Part shown: positions 23,701-35,562 of the stretch, piece by piece
Numbering within the stretch: position 1 is the first letter of the stretch
Layout: every line of letters begins with the position of its first letter
NCBI RefSeq assembly: GCF_000004195.4
Contig: NC_030677.2
Coordinates: 100,778,829 to 100,842,828, forward strand
DNA: 64,000 bases
DNA from: Xenopus tropicalis
Taxonomy: Eukaryota > Chordata > Amphibia > Anura > Pipidae
Direction of reading: 5' to 3'
Notes under the pieces: generated by a model
Seen by the model: only the letters and a program-made list of their open reading frames with translations
What the model was told of the DNA's origin: nothing
The model's database searches: none
Program-made: the position numbers and the translations under genes

Positions 23701-24843
23701 TAGGGGAATAGATCAGAGAAGGTTATGGGTGCGTAAAATGTTTAGGGTTAGGCTGCCCTAACAGTAGACATTTCCCATCAGACTTTTCTAATTTCTGCTA
23801 CGCCTGCTATAACACCTATATCATTTAGCAGTATCTTCAGCTAACTTTCATGAGAGCAGGCCCTCTGCACTGTATTCTGTACACTGAGCAGTATTAAATT
23901 ACACTGATAAGGAAATCTCATTATTATTGAAGATGCACTAGTTCATTGCAGGTTCATGTACAACAACAAATACTATATTATAGGAGTGAATTGTTGGAAA
24001 GTTTTTATGATAGAGGTCTAAAAGGAGCTCCTTTTCCCAATTTACTTTTTATCAGCTTTTGCTGCTGTGATGAGTACCCTGATTTCAGTTTGACACACCT
24101 TCCCAATATATAATCTGCCATCAACAAATATATAAAAGTATATCATTGGACCCCTTATCGAGGCTTGAAAAAGAGCCTAGTGAGGCCTGGAACAATGTCT
24201 CAAGGTGGCCATACGGGCAATAACGCCGGGCCTGCCGGACCGATACCTGGATCGGGGATCGCATTAGGCTCGTTGATGCAGTCCCGGAACTGACTGCGCC
24301 TATACCCGTCATTCTAATTCGATTGTATGACCCCAGGGCCAAACGACTAAATTAGCCCAATATCGCCCACCCGTAGATGGGCTTATCGGCAGAAAATCCA
24401 CTCACTTGGCAACTTCCCCAAGTGAGTGGATCTTAGCGTGTATGGCCACCTTTAGTTTATGTCAACTTTGAGCCAGTAAACCATAGGTTGGGCTCATTAG
24501 CCATTGTTATTTACTAAATAAAAGTAGATACCCTGCCATAGACAATACTGAGAATTGCCTCTGCTAAAATACACATAGAGATAGTTATCAATAAATGATC
24601 AGCATTGTCTGTTTTAGTAGCTGAGACAAGTAGCTGCTACTAGTAGCCCAGTGTCTCTTCACCCTAAATAGTATGATTTTTTGTGTTTATTTGCCAATCT
24701 TATTTTCTCATTGTAGGTGTGGCTGTGTGACAATGCTTAAGTCCCCAAATAAAGCAACAGCGGTGAAGCAGTGGGAACAGAGATGGATTAAGACCTGTCT
24801 GTGTGGGGGTCTTTGGAGAAAAATGCCCCACACTTACTCTTGA
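14718..24843 (+). CDS. med16: Mediator complex subunit 16, complete
   Basis: Fourteen coding exons join into 828 codons plus stop: 14718-14853, 16421-16528, 16717-16886, 17082-17513, 18274-18379, 18513-18668, 18761-18969, 19527-19733, 20211-20421, 20731-20864, 21497-21689, 22320-22533, 23574-23657 and 24717-24843. Every junction is GT-AG and phases agree. The protein starts [13 protein letters not shown] and has an N-terminal WD40-type beta-propeller (for example [15 protein letters not shown], then [21 protein letters not shown]). It continues with the MED16-diagnostic [32 protein letters not shown] and [23 protein letters not shown]16 is a tail-module subunit of Mediator that links activators to RNA polymerase II in the nucleus. 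The C-terminus ends shortly after [11 protein letters not shown], matching the shorter human isoform as recalled. The start was chosen because it gives the conserved N-terminus, with no upstream in-frame extension resembling MED16. Introns contain MITEs and a LINE tail. Confidence 0.97.
15435..15610. repeat. LINE 3'-tail-like repeat in med16 intron 1
   Basis: TTTATAAAGCGCCAACATAT, then TGTACAATAAGTGGG, and AAGAGCTTACAATCTAC near the end are characteristic words of L2/CR1-like 3' tails widespread in frogs and fish, here in the reverse orientation relative to med16. Flanks are undefined. Confidence 0.55.
17582..17690. mobile_element. Fragment of GGTGGCCATACACG-type MITE in med16 intron 4
   Basis: GCCCACCCGTAGGTGGGGAT through GCCAAGCGAGCGGATCTTAC and GTGTATGGGGACCTTTA matches the right third of the MITE at 45506-45894. 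Confidence 0.75.
17936..18187. mobile_element. T2-MITE-like element in med16 intron 4
   Basis: Begins TTAAAGGAGAATACACAAGA and ends in a degraded inverse (CCTTTGCTTGTCGTTTAA). Internal words such as CACTGAGGGGTG and GAGCACCAGC are shared with 33502-34075, a second copy that was later interrupted. Confidence 0.6.
21908..22060. mobile_element. Truncated T2-MITE in med16 intron 11
   Basis: AAAGGGGTGGTTCACCTTCA and TTAGTATGATATAGAATCAC, with AATTGGTCTTCATT, are the left end of the family at 3482, 29417 and 35423. The right end is missing. Confidence 0.7.
22618..22984. mobile_element. TTAA-flanked MITE in med16 intron 12
   Basis: TTAAAGAGATACTTACACC at the left and the inverse of TTAAAGTGATTCTGACAC at the right form imperfect terminal repeats with TTAA edges. 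Confidence 0.65.
24202..24455. mobile_element. GGTGGCCATAC-type MITE in med16 intron 13
   Basis: AAGGTGGCCATACGGGC at the left and GTGTATGGCCACCTTTAG at the right are inverted ends, and the interior shares GACCCCAGGGCCAAACGA with 45745-45765. It is a shorter copy of the 45506-45894 family. Confidence 0.75.
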
Positions 24844-27800
24844 CTCACTTCCATGTCTGTTGACAAGCAGATTGAAAAGATTTTTCCACAAGACGGTGAT
24901 TTCTGGTTGCCTTGTTGATAGACAAACAGTAAAGGTCAAACTATTGTACAGTTTATGGTGTGTAAAGGAAGGACTGATGTATAACTTTCAGTAACTTAAC
25001 AACTGGTCAACTGGATGTATTCAATGAACGGTTCATCGTATCATGAATGATCTGTAAAAAAACAAGACAAACAGGTTACTGAAAGTACAAGGAGAGCAGA
25101 AGAACCTAAGGAATTAAAGACGGCCACCAAGTATCTTTGCCATATCCTTTTAGGGTAGTAGTTTGTAAAAGATTCCTTTCTGTCCTCCACTGGGATTTGC
25201 CAAGTGTTTGTGGAGATCAAATATTAAACAGAAAAGAGATTTTTTTTTCTGTTAGGGTTTGCTACTTGCTACTACTATGTTCCTAACAACTCTTATGTAT
25301 GTATGTATGTATGTATGTATGTATGTATCTATGGAGGATTGACTGACAGCCAGATTCAAGCATATGTGGGCCTCTTATCGGCTCATTTTTATTATAAAAA
25401 TATATACATATTTGTTTTCTGCTTTTATCCACATTTCTTGCTGAAAGGGGATCTGTATTCCAAACTTAAATTGCATTGCCTTTGTATGAAATAAGGGAAG
25501 TATTTTCCAGGTTGGCAGTGGCCTGTGTTTTCTGTCTAATTATTTCTGGCCACTCTGGGTTAGAAAGTAGGCACAGTAAAGGTGAGGTGTGCCTAGAAGA
25601 TCAATTGGGAAGGAAAAGGCTATAAGGATGCATTTGAAGTCTTATGCCTTGGATGCCTTGACTAAACTCCTACTCCTGCTTAATGTCACTGTGGTTTACA
25701 TGGGCATGTACTCCGTTATTTTGGAAGTAAATATTTTGGAGCCATACTTGCGTTACTGTTATCCATTTTATCTGATAATCATGTGAAAAAGAATAATGGA
25801 CAAAATGCCCCCTCACTGGCTGTCACCACTCCTTCTTGTTTGTTACTCTAGTGAAATGACAAAAATGCAACAAAACACACAGATTGTTGACAGGTGGACA
25901 TTATCATCACAATACTAGCTTGAGTTTCCTTTTACCAGTGGTAAGGAGTGGTGACAGATGAAGACGGGCATGTTGTTCACATCTGTTCCTCACCTGAGTG
26001 CAGAGGTGAACAAAACTGACCTAAGGGTTTGTGTATCATTATAGATATACAAGGGTTCTAATACCAAAAGCTTTTTATAATGTATTATAAAAACACACTA
26101 GAAGACATTGTGACTAAAATCACATCTAAAGAAATCACTAACGGTATTGATCAGTAGAGGGCATTGTTATTCACGTTCTGGACATATTGTGTCGGTACAA
26201 AACATTATTTGTAGTAAAGGCTATTACAGTTAAAAGTATAACTATGGTGTAAAAAATAATGACACCCAAAAATAAATTAAATGTATTTTATCATTCATGT
26301 AAACAAGGCTTCACTGTTCTCTTATGGTGGGGACAGAAATGCCCTGAATTACTTTAAAGTGTGACAGAGAAAATTAAATGCATTTTATTTTTTATAATAA
26401 CTGCCATATGAGCATCCCTTTAATACAAAGGATCTGTGGTCTACAATGTTTCAATTTGAAGATGGAAAAAAAACGGTGCCACTTTTGCAGAGGCAAAATA
26501 ATGAGTAGATCAGGGTTGGGAAAATATGCCCACATTGTTTATCATAGACCTTCTGTTATCAAGTTCTCTTCTGTCTATAACCAAAGCAGTCACAGCTTCT
26601 CTGTGGGAGGATTTTGTGTAACTCTTGTATATGTTTTTGATATCCTTTTGTCAAGACAACAGACTTACAGTCATATCAGGTTACAGTAGTACTGTACTTC
26701 ATATCTAACGTCTTAACTCACATCAGATATAATTTGACCTGAAAATAATAGAACAGCACAAATATGTTTGGAGGGTATTTATTTATGATACAGGCCATGC
26801 ACAATGTCAATAATTAAGCATATATTCTTTAAGATAAATGGTGAATGGAAGCCAATCAAAACCCACATACAATATTAATACTGTGTGTCCACAGTACAAT
26901 GTTTTTTTTGACCCTTGAGAGCTCACACTTTTTGCTTTCATTTCTAACCCCTAAAAGCTGAATTAAACCTGTAGTCAAAAAGAAGTACGTGGAATGTGTC
27001 CATATTAAAATAAATCATGCTGCCGGATTCCTTAATGTGGTATGATCCTGCAGTGAAGCACCTTTCTCCATCTGTTACATTGCCATCTTTCTGTTCAAGC
27101 GGAAACTTAAAAACCTGAAGCCAACAGGAACCCTCTCCCACACATTCAACTGCTTACTACAACATCACAAAGTTGTACTTCTTATATTTATAACGCTGTA
27201 TAAACAGATTCTAAATATGCCAAACATTGCTACATTATGCCACCATACAAATGTCACATATTTATGCAGCAATGTAATGATTAATTGCTTATGTGTAAGT
27301 GTAAAATTTGAAACCTGCCACAGACTTAACACTTCTCCATGCTACTACTGCCTTGGGTCAGTAGTGTGTCAGGAGGCTTGGGTTTCCTCTGGTGCAGAGA
27401 CTGTGATCTGTGCTCTACTGTCACTAGCAAATGTGTGTCATAGAGCAAAATGGGAATTTCCAGCTCCCTGACATACTACAGAGCAGAACACACAATCTGG
27501 ATGGGGGAAACCCTAACCTAACTGCACAGCACTAGCCACTGCTGCCATTTTGTGTCTGCATTGCACTATATTTTCTTTTTAAAAAGAAATGTACAAGCAC
27601 ACATGTAACAATTGTTAGAGTAGTCACTGATAAACACGCTGCAGCACTCTGATTCCGTGTGAAAAGTATTTGTTGTACAAAAAAAAACAGGCAAGGTTTC
27701 AGGCACCATCCCTTTGTTAAAGTGAGAAAATTGGTGTTTTTCCATTATTTGTGTGTATTCAAGCTATTAGCTATGTGGGATCTGTTATCCAGAAACCTGT

Positions 27801-27890
27801 CATACAGACAGCTCCAAATTACAGGAAGGCCATATACAGGCTGCTGCCAGTGTGTTCCATATTCTGCCTGCCCTATGCTGCCTGTGTGTG
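24844..27890. other. med16 3' UTR and intergenic sequence
   Basis: The first part is probably med16 3' UTR. No clear AATAAA follows within 1 kb, and the first good AATAAA seen is at 26271-26276. A (ATGT)n microsatellite lies at 25295-25327. Short open frames (25589-25786, 26378-26689) have no recognisable domain. Near 27660-27730 is a repeat-like segment (AGGTTTCAGGCACCATCCC). Confidence 0.45.
25295..25327. repeat. (ATGT)n microsatellite
   Basis: About eight tandem ATGT units, in or just beyond the presumed med16 3' UTR. Confidence 0.97.
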
Positions 27891-28237
27891 AGCCATACTC
27901 TCATAGGCGGATTTTCCATAAGGCTAGGGTAGGCTAAGCCTCCCCAAACCTGCTTGGCACATTAAAAAAAAAAAAAAAAACCACCTTACTCCGTTTCTGC
28001 ACTGTCCTGGAAATGAGTTCCTCAAGCCCGTTTTGCTGTGCTCCGATTGGATCTTTCTTTTTCTGGATTCTCCAATCAGAGCACAGCTTCCTTGACAGAC
28101 AGTAAAATTGACCAATCAGAGCACAGATGCACACAGGGATCGGGAAACAGTGCAGAAATGAAGACTGAAAAGAAGAATCTGCAGCTGTAACTTTACCTAA
28201 GAACCAACTCTCAACTTTTGCTTCAGATTTCATCCCA

Positions 28238-29016
28238 CAGGTACTATACACAGGCACTATACCCGGGCACTATACCCAGGTACTATACACGGGCACTATA
28301 CCCGGGCACTATACCCAGGCACTATACACAGGTACTATACACGGGCACTATACCCAGGTACTATACCCAGGCACTATACACAGGTACTATACACAGGCAC
28401 TATACCCGGGCACTATACCCAGGCACTATACACAGGTACTATACACGGGCACTATACCCAGGTACTATACCCAGGCACTATACACAGGTACTATACACAG
28501 GCACTATACACAGGCACTATACCCAGGCACTATACCCAGGTACTATACACAGGCACTATACACAGGCACTATACCCAGGCACTATACACAGGTACTATAC
28601 ACAGGCACTATACACAGGCACTATACCCAGGCACTATACACAGGCACTATACACAGGCACTATACACAGGCACTATACCCAGGTACTATACCCAGGTACT
28701 ATACACAGGCACTATACACAGGTACTATACCCAGGTACTATACCCAGGCACTATACCCAGGCACTATACCCAGGCACTATACCCAGGCACTATACCCAGG
28801 TACTATACCCAGGCACTATACCCAGGCACTATACCCAGGCACTATACACAGGTACTATACCCAGGCACTATATACAGGTACTATACCCAGGCACTATACC
28901 CAGGCACTATACACAGGCACTATACACAGGTACTATACCCAGGCACTATACCCAGGTACTATACACAGGCACTATACACAGGTACTATACCCAGGCACTA
29001 TACACAGGCACTATAC
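28238..29016. repeat. 13-bp minisatellite, about 60 copies
   Basis: The unit is CAGG(T/C)ACTATAC(A/C), 13 bp, repeated for about 780 bp with only a few positions varying and almost no length change. Because 13 is not a multiple of 3 and the unit has no stop in any + frame, a long open frame (28218-29024) arises with a 13-residue periodic peptide. This is judged non-coding. Confidence 0.95.
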
Positions 29017-29416
29017 AGTTCTAAAGAATCACTAGCTAACATTAAATTGTTTTTTGCCTGACCTGACATCTATAATAATTTATAATCTATCCCCTACCCT
29101 AACAGATGGAGGGTAAGTTAACTCTTTCCCTCTGAAAAAGCTCATTGTGTGTTTATATATTTGTTGTTGTTTTTTGCACTTACTATTTTTTTTTTATTTT
29201 TGTCATTGTTTTGTTCATTTATAGTAAGTTACAGTGGGGCCAATGTTGTGTATCAGTGCCAGTGTTATAGTGCCAGGGCCTGAATATCTGCCATCTGTAC
29301 CCACTGCTTCACTGTATATAATGTGCTGGGTTTGTAAATACGGACTGCGTCTCACTGTATATAATGGGGAGTCAGTACCCACTGCCTTTCTTGCTATAAA
29401 ACTAACATTAACACAT

Positions 29417-29811
29417 CTAAAGGGGTGGTTCACTTTTAAGTTAACCTTTAGTATGTTATAAAATGGCCTATTCCTAGCAACTTTGCAATTGGTCTTCCTA
29501 ATTAATTTTTTTGAATAATTTGCCTCTGTTCTGCCTCTTTCCAGATTTCAAATGGGGGCCAAAAATATTGCTCTGTGAGGCTACAATTTTATTATTATTA
29601 TAATTTTGTATTACTTATTTTTCCAAGTAGGCCCCTTAACTATTCATATTCCCATCTCTTGTTTAAACCACTACCTGGTTGCTAGGGTAAATAAGACCCT
29701 AGCAACCAGATAGCTGCTGAAATACCAAATGGAGAGCTGCTGAACAAAAAGCTAAATAACTGAAAAACCATTAAAAATAAAAGTGAATTCGAATGCGAAC
29801 TACCCCTTTAA
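29417..29811. mobile_element. T2-MITE-like element nested in the hAT element
   Basis: TAAAGGGGTGGTTCACTTTT at the left and GAACTACCCCTTTAA at the right. Internal CTGGTTGCTAGGG and CCCTAGCAACCAG are the typical fold-back core of this frog family. Confidence 0.8.
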
Positions 29812-30023
29812 GCTAACTGATCCCAAACACAAATGTTTGCAGATCCCCTAACAGAAGTGCACGTATGAATACTTTTACATCCTAAGCATTTTAGGGTAAA
29901 AAAAAAAAAAAGCACCCCCACCCGCACTTTTGTACAGTATCCCTGGGAGTCAGTGGGAACGGCAAGAGGTAGTTGGGAGGTTAATTTTTTACACCAGCAG
30001 CGAATCCACTAAGTGTCACATTA

Positions 30024-30554
30024 GGGGGCACATTTACTAACCCACGAACGGGTCGAAATGAGTCCGATTGCGTTTTTTTCGTAAGGATCGGTATTTTGCG
30101 ATTTTTTCGTATTTTTTGCGATTTTTTCTGCGTCTTTACGAATTTTTCGTTACAAATACGATTTTTGCGTAAAAACGCGAGTTTTTCGTAGCCATTACGA
30201 AAGTTGCGTAAAATCTGGCGATTTTTCGTAGCGTTAAAACTTGCGCAAAAAGTTGCGCTTTTTTCGTAGCGTTAAAACTTACGCGAAACTTCGCACCTTT
30301 TAAGTTTTAACGCTACGAAAAAGGCGCAACTTTTCGCTTAAGTTTTAACGCTACGGAAAAATCGGGCGATTTTACGCAACTTTCGTAATGGCTACGAAAA
30401 ACTCGCGTTCTTACACAAAAATCGTATTGGTAACAAAAAATTCGTAAAGATGCCGAAAAAATCGCAAAAAATACGAAAAAGTCGCAAAATGTTCGTTTTC
30501 AAGTCAGAACTTTTCCAATTCGGGTCGGATTCGTGGGTTAGTAAATCAGCCCCT
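30024..30554. mobile_element. 530-bp CpG-rich palindromic MITE
   Basis: The left edge GGGGCACATTTACTAACCCA is inverted at the right edge (GGGTTAGTAAATCAGCCCC). The arms are full of TTTTTCG/CGAAAAA words that pair across a centre near 30290 (GTTTTAACGCTACGAAAAA and its inverse). The strand is asymmetric: T-rich with CpG on the left arm, A-rich on the right. Confidence 0.8.
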
Positions 30555-30631
30555 AGCTGTAGGTCAGTCTGTGTATGGGCCATCTTTAGCCTCCCCAAAC
30601 AAAAAAGTCACCCTCCGCCTATGCATACTCT

Positions 30632-30975
30632 GTCTGCCCTAAGGTGTGTAATTATATGCTGGGGGTTGCTGCACTATCCACAGGGGAGGAGGAGGCATAT
30701 GGATTTAAGTGTGTTTAAATATGACATAATATAATTCTTTCACATATGAATGAAGGGTGATATCCCTACAGTGAGCACCAACCATTTGGGGTTTTGCTGC
30801 TCTACAACCATTACTGTGGGTATAATCTTAAAAGCTCTTGTGATAACATGGGTGTGGTTTAAAAAGGGGAGTGGCCAAAACTGGCTTCCATTATTAGCCC
30901 TCCACCATGTATGCCAGAAAAATTCCGTCCCTCGGTATCACAGAAGTTGCGCACCACTGGTCTACATTTCACTAA
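30632..30975 (+). repeat. Interspersed repeat copy B (continuation after the hAT insertion)
   Basis: The segment from GTGTGTAATTATATGCTGGG to about 30905 is the same family as the minus-strand copy at 1-300. It preserves the empty target site used to define the 109-bp insertion at 22-130. Confidence 0.7.
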
Positions 30976-33501
30976 GGGGCACATTTATCAAAGTACGATT
31001 GATTCTGAATAAAAAAAAAATCATATTTTTTCTAATTTATAGAACTGTGCGTATTTTCTGCATTTTTTTTTTTTCGTTAATTTGCGTGACTTTTTCGTAC
31101 TTTGAGACAAAATCGTATTTGTCGCAATGAGTACGTCAGTTTCGGATTAATTCAAGCTTCGTTATTGTGACTTTCCTTTGGCCAGTTTGGAGCTGCAGAG
31201 TGCCATTGAGTGCTATGGGTGGCTTCCAAAAACATGCACTGAAGGATCAAAGAAAGAAAGGTTTTTCCGCTGTTTTCCCCCCTTAATGTACTATTCAAGG
31301 TGGACTGTACCTTTAATGCAACCATAACAATATTGGGGTACAAAATATAAAGGAGTGTAGGAGTGCCTTGAGATGAAACTTCCGCGATTTCGGGGAAATC
31401 GCGGGGCAGCATATGCCATCCCACCGGCGATTTACATTTTGGCGGGCGACTAATCTCCCCGTGTGCCCACCCATCCCAGTTACAACTGTACATAATGGGG
31501 GCTAACAATCACATATTCTTACATTTCTGTACAGGCAAACCAGCACAAGGACAGATTTTCCCCTGGAAGTGTCCAACTTTTCCTTCATCATACCATTACA
31601 GGCAACAGGAACAGCATGCTTTGCAAGAATCATATAGATGACCTAAATACCCTTGTATCTCTGAATTCCTGCTGCAGAATCTTCAATCCTTATTACATAT
31701 GAAGCAACATTTTACTCCCCTGTGAAGATCTAATTTCTCTTGGTGAGTTTAAATTGAAACAAATAACCAGTTACTTGGTAGCGACTGGATAAAAAGTTAT
31801 TTGTATTAATAGATAAAATACAAGAGCCATGAATAGCCTTTAGGTGATATCCTTATAAATGGAACTTAGTGATGTAAGTTGTGTCACATGGCTCTCTAAA
31901 AATTATAAAAATAATATACCCGATAGTAAAACATTATTAGTTACTTCTGAGCACCATAACCTGTATAAAAGCACTTGGCCTTAGCCGAGTCACATATAAT
32001 ATTGTTATCTTACAATAAGGAGTCCATTATTCGAATAAATGCTATTGAATAAGTATGCATCCCATGGTTAGGGAATGGAAACTTCTGACTTCTCAGTTAT
32101 GGACCTTATATTAGGGATCCTGAGATGGCACAGCCTGCTGTAGGGAGATCTCAAACCTTTGTGACACTCTTATTTGTGCACCACATTATCCATCTATTTA
32201 GATTGTAAGATTTATGGAACAGGAACCTCCTTTCTGTGTCTCTTACCACATGGGACTAATCTCATATTTATACTTATATTTTTAATTGTATAATGCTTGT
32301 TATTTTCTATACTGTAAATTTATACTGTGTTGTCCTAGTAGTACTATATAGACAATATTATATATAGATATATAAACATACTGTGTGAGTTACATTCACC
32401 TTGGGATTCATTTTGTCACATTAACAGCATATCAGATACATTTTTACAAAAAATTCTTTACAGATTTTTCAAACATAAAAGATCCATTATGAATGCATTC
32501 AGTTTAGTTGTTTAATCCCACACATAGACTGATGTCAAGAATGAAAGACTGGAATAAGGGCATGCATGACCTAGTAGCCAGGGTCATGCTCATTAGGAAT
32601 GCAGATTGAGCCAAATTGGTTCACTGGAGGGAAGGCAGGCGAAAGACATACATACACCCTCAATTCATATTCATTCCTTTGCAAAATTAAAACAAGGACA
32701 AAAGTGCTCAGTTCAGGAGCAATAATGGGCACATTTTTTTTGCACCCTAGGCCTAGATAATGAACTTTTGATTGTAGGGTATAGAATAATTACTCATACA
32801 GAGTATAAAAATACATGCTCAGATACTTAGAAATGTAACATTCATATCAGTTACAGGAAAATAGAGGGTATGAATATCTAAAGAATTAGAAAAATGTATT
32901 TTAAAAAACTGACTGCACAATAATTCTTTAGTGAACAAAATCACAACTGTGCCTCGCTGAGAGACAAGTTATTACAATGGTTATTACAGAGCCACCTATT
33001 CCTCAAGATGATCCCCCAAACACCTACTAAAAAGGACACGAGTGTCCAAAAACATCGCTAAGTCTAAAATATTTGCCTCTGTGTTGCATCATTTTGCTGC
33101 TTACATAAAAACAGTCCACAATGTAGATGTTTTGCTCAGAACTGAAAACCTCATAAATCTTTGCCATAAATATTGTGTTGGTTTCCTGGAATACAGAAAA
33201 TCCTGTAAATGTGTTCAGGAAATCACCACCCTTGTGAACAGGCCAGGAAACATGATAGGGAAAGAGCTGTGTTAATGCTATACATCATTTGCCCACGGGG
33301 GACTTAATGTATTTGTACTGTTTAACTTCATTTAAAATGCTATGGGCTATTACTTACTCAGTGATAATTAAATGTGTAGATTGTAACTCTTTTCTCTCAA
33401 ATAGTTATAATATTACATTTCCATTGTACACGTGCCAATAATTTGCCAGGTTTGTGTTTGCAGTTTTGTAGCAATTGACCTAACTAGAATTGATGTGGCA
33501 G
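30976..33501. other. Intergenic with MITE fragments
   Basis: A left-end fragment of a GGGGCACATTTATCAA element starts near 30976. A fragment of the GCCATCCCACCGGCGATTTA family lies at about 31365-31470. A LINE-tail-like segment lies at about 32203-32345. The frame at 33042-33275 has no recognisable domain. Confidence 0.45.
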
Positions 33502-34075
33502 TTAAAGGAGAAGGAAATGTACAGTCACTTGGGGGTGCCCCTACAACCCTCCCTGCCCCCCCCAGTGATTTTAATCGCTTACGTTATACCCTGGGCTGGT
33601 GCTCCTATTAGAAGAAAACTACGCTAGCCCGGGGTATCTGTGAGCGATCCTCTTCTTCCATCTGTTTTCATACTTCCGAATCCCTGAGTAGGGTGAAAAC
33701 GCCGGCTTTCTTGTTAAAGATCACTGTCTCACAGCTACCCAGACTGGTGCAGTTTTCTCCTAACTGGAGCACCAGCAATCAATCACTGGGGGATGCCTAA
33801 TCAGTGGCGAAACTAGCTATACAACAAGTCTGACGAATTGCAGTCCCTACCCCCTGCCCCTTTCCTACCTTTTTTTTTTTTAAATACTGGCATGGCGCAT
33901 TGCAGCACGGTAGGTGCGATGAGAGTGGGCCAGGAGGGGGGTGGAAAAGAAGGGACTGTTCGTGCCAGGTTCCCTTAGAAGATCTGTTTGCTGGGGGGCC
34001 CGGCGTGACCAAGTTACGCCACTATGCCTAACATATTGGCACAAACCTGTGATTATACCTTTCCTTTTCCTTTAA
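33502..34075. mobile_element. T2-MITE-like element interrupted by a hAT MITE
   Basis: TTAAAGGAGAAGGAAATG at the left and the inverse TTTCCTTTTCCTTTAA at the right form the ends. It is related to 17936-18187. A younger insertion occupies 33802-34024. Confidence 0.8.
33802..34024. mobile_element. hAT-like MITE nested in a T2-MITE
   Basis: The left end CAGTGGCGAAACTAG and right end AAGTTACGCCACTA are imperfect inverted repeats. Flanks TGCCTAAT (33794-33801) and TGCCTAAC (34025-34032) are an 8-bp target duplication with one mismatch. Confidence 0.75.
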
Positions 34076-35422
34076 ATCACAGAAATACTTTACCACCAGT
34101 GATGGGAAAAGGTCCAGACTAGGATGTACAATAGGGGATTTTAAGTACACAAACATCTGTTTGATTGCTGTGGGTTAGTAGACCTGGGCAAAACTCACAC
34201 CTCTTAATTACCCCATATACTATGAGGGATTAGTTAGTGCTGTTCTGTATTCGCACATCTGTCATTATCATTTGCTCTCTATGTTATATGAAAGTAATAA
34301 TATTAGTCATGTGATGGTTGCTTTTATATAAGCCATGTGCACACAAAGCAAAAGCCCTGTAGTCAACACTTGATATAGAATGAGAATCCTGATAGTACAT
34401 GAAGAAAGGAGCCTTTAAGGCAAAAAGTTAATCAGGCCACTTACCACCACAGATGGCACACAGTGCATGCCAGATGGATACTTGTGTGCATCTTTGAGAT
34501 ACGGCTGGTGGAGACTTACACTGATGAGATGCAAAATAAATAATAAATAATGTACAGGTTATATTTGTATTAAATCATTAAAGACGAGTGGCGCTGCTGG
34601 AAAATCTGAGTGCAAAAACTGTAGCCCATTGCTACAGGCTCACATACAAAAACTGGCCAAAAAACGTTCTGCACCCCAAACGCATAATACAGACAACTTT
34701 TCGGGCTTCACACTCCTTATGCTTCTCTCAAGCCATAAACATTTGCAGCTAAAATGTTTTCTGAATGAACTGAATGGGAAAGCAACTGAATCTGTTATGT
34801 TACACCTAGCAATGTGCTCAATAACATTATTGTTTTCACTATATCTTTATGATTAAGCTACGAATTAAGCTCCCTAACTCTCTCCTTTAGTCCTTGAACT
34901 GCATCCAACATACTGTTGGCTACATTTCAAGCATGTAATGAAACAAATGATGTTCTAAATATTGTTATTAATATACTGCTTAATTGCATTGGACTGTTTC
35001 CTAAATGAAGATGAGAATTCTCTGGACAATGACTTGAATGAAGAAATTACACAGCTGGAACTGCCATACACTGGAGAATAAACAGCATAGTTGCATGAGG
35101 GAAGGATCCTGACAAACAAAAGTTTTATATTATAACACTATAGGAAGTTAATTAATATGAAAACCAATGAAAGAAAATATAATTCTAAGCAACTGTCCAA
35201 TATACCACGGAAGAATCACTCAGCTGGCAGTAGCAGTAGCACTTTTTCGCAGGTAAGATCGGTTCCAGTGTTCAAGCATGATTATGCCTGTGTTTTATTC
35301 ACATAGAATTTTACTTAGCAAAATGAGTTCTGTGATACTTACTTACTTGATAACACAATTCCTAGTAGTTTTCTCTGCTCTCCAAGAAGCCCCAGCTACA
35401 CAACTTACTCACAGTTCACACA
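34076..35422. other. Intergenic, no gene seen
   Basis: No known coding exon was recognised. A 32-codon frame at 35157-35252 ends at a good GTAAGA donor but has no family similarity. Confidence 0.45.
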
Positions 35423-35562
35423 TTAAAGGGGTTGTTCACCTTTAAGTTAACTCTTAGGGGCACATTCATGAAAACAAGAGTTTGAATTCCGAATGGGACA
35501 AATTCGGATTGGATACGAAAATTTCTGAAGATCGCAAATCTGCCCCAATGTATGATGTAGAG

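Larger units (their letters stand above)
27902..30623. mobile_element. 2.7-kb non-autonomous hAT-like element containing a minisatellite
   Basis: CATAGGCGGA at 27902 is inverted at 30614-30623 (TCCGCCTATG), and CATACTCT is duplicated exactly on both sides (27894-27901 and 30624-30631). This gives a 10-bp inverted repeat and an 8-bp target duplication, typical of hAT. It landed inside the same CATACTCTGCCTGCCCT-bearing repeat seen at 1-720. Inside are a 13-bp minisatellite (28238-29016), a T2-MITE (29417-29811) and a CpG-rich palindrome (30024-30554). No transposase frame was seen. Confidence 0.78.

Noticed and set aside
28218..29024. 268-codon open frame with a 13-residue repeat
   Set aside because: It is produced by a 13-bp minisatellite lacking stops in the + frames. 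There is no start context, splice sites or conserved domain.
35157..35252. 32-codon frame from ATG to a good GTAAGA donor (MKTNERKYNSKQ...)
   Set aside because: No downstream partner exon, promoter or family match was found. A frame this short with a chance donor is expected in AT-rich DNA.
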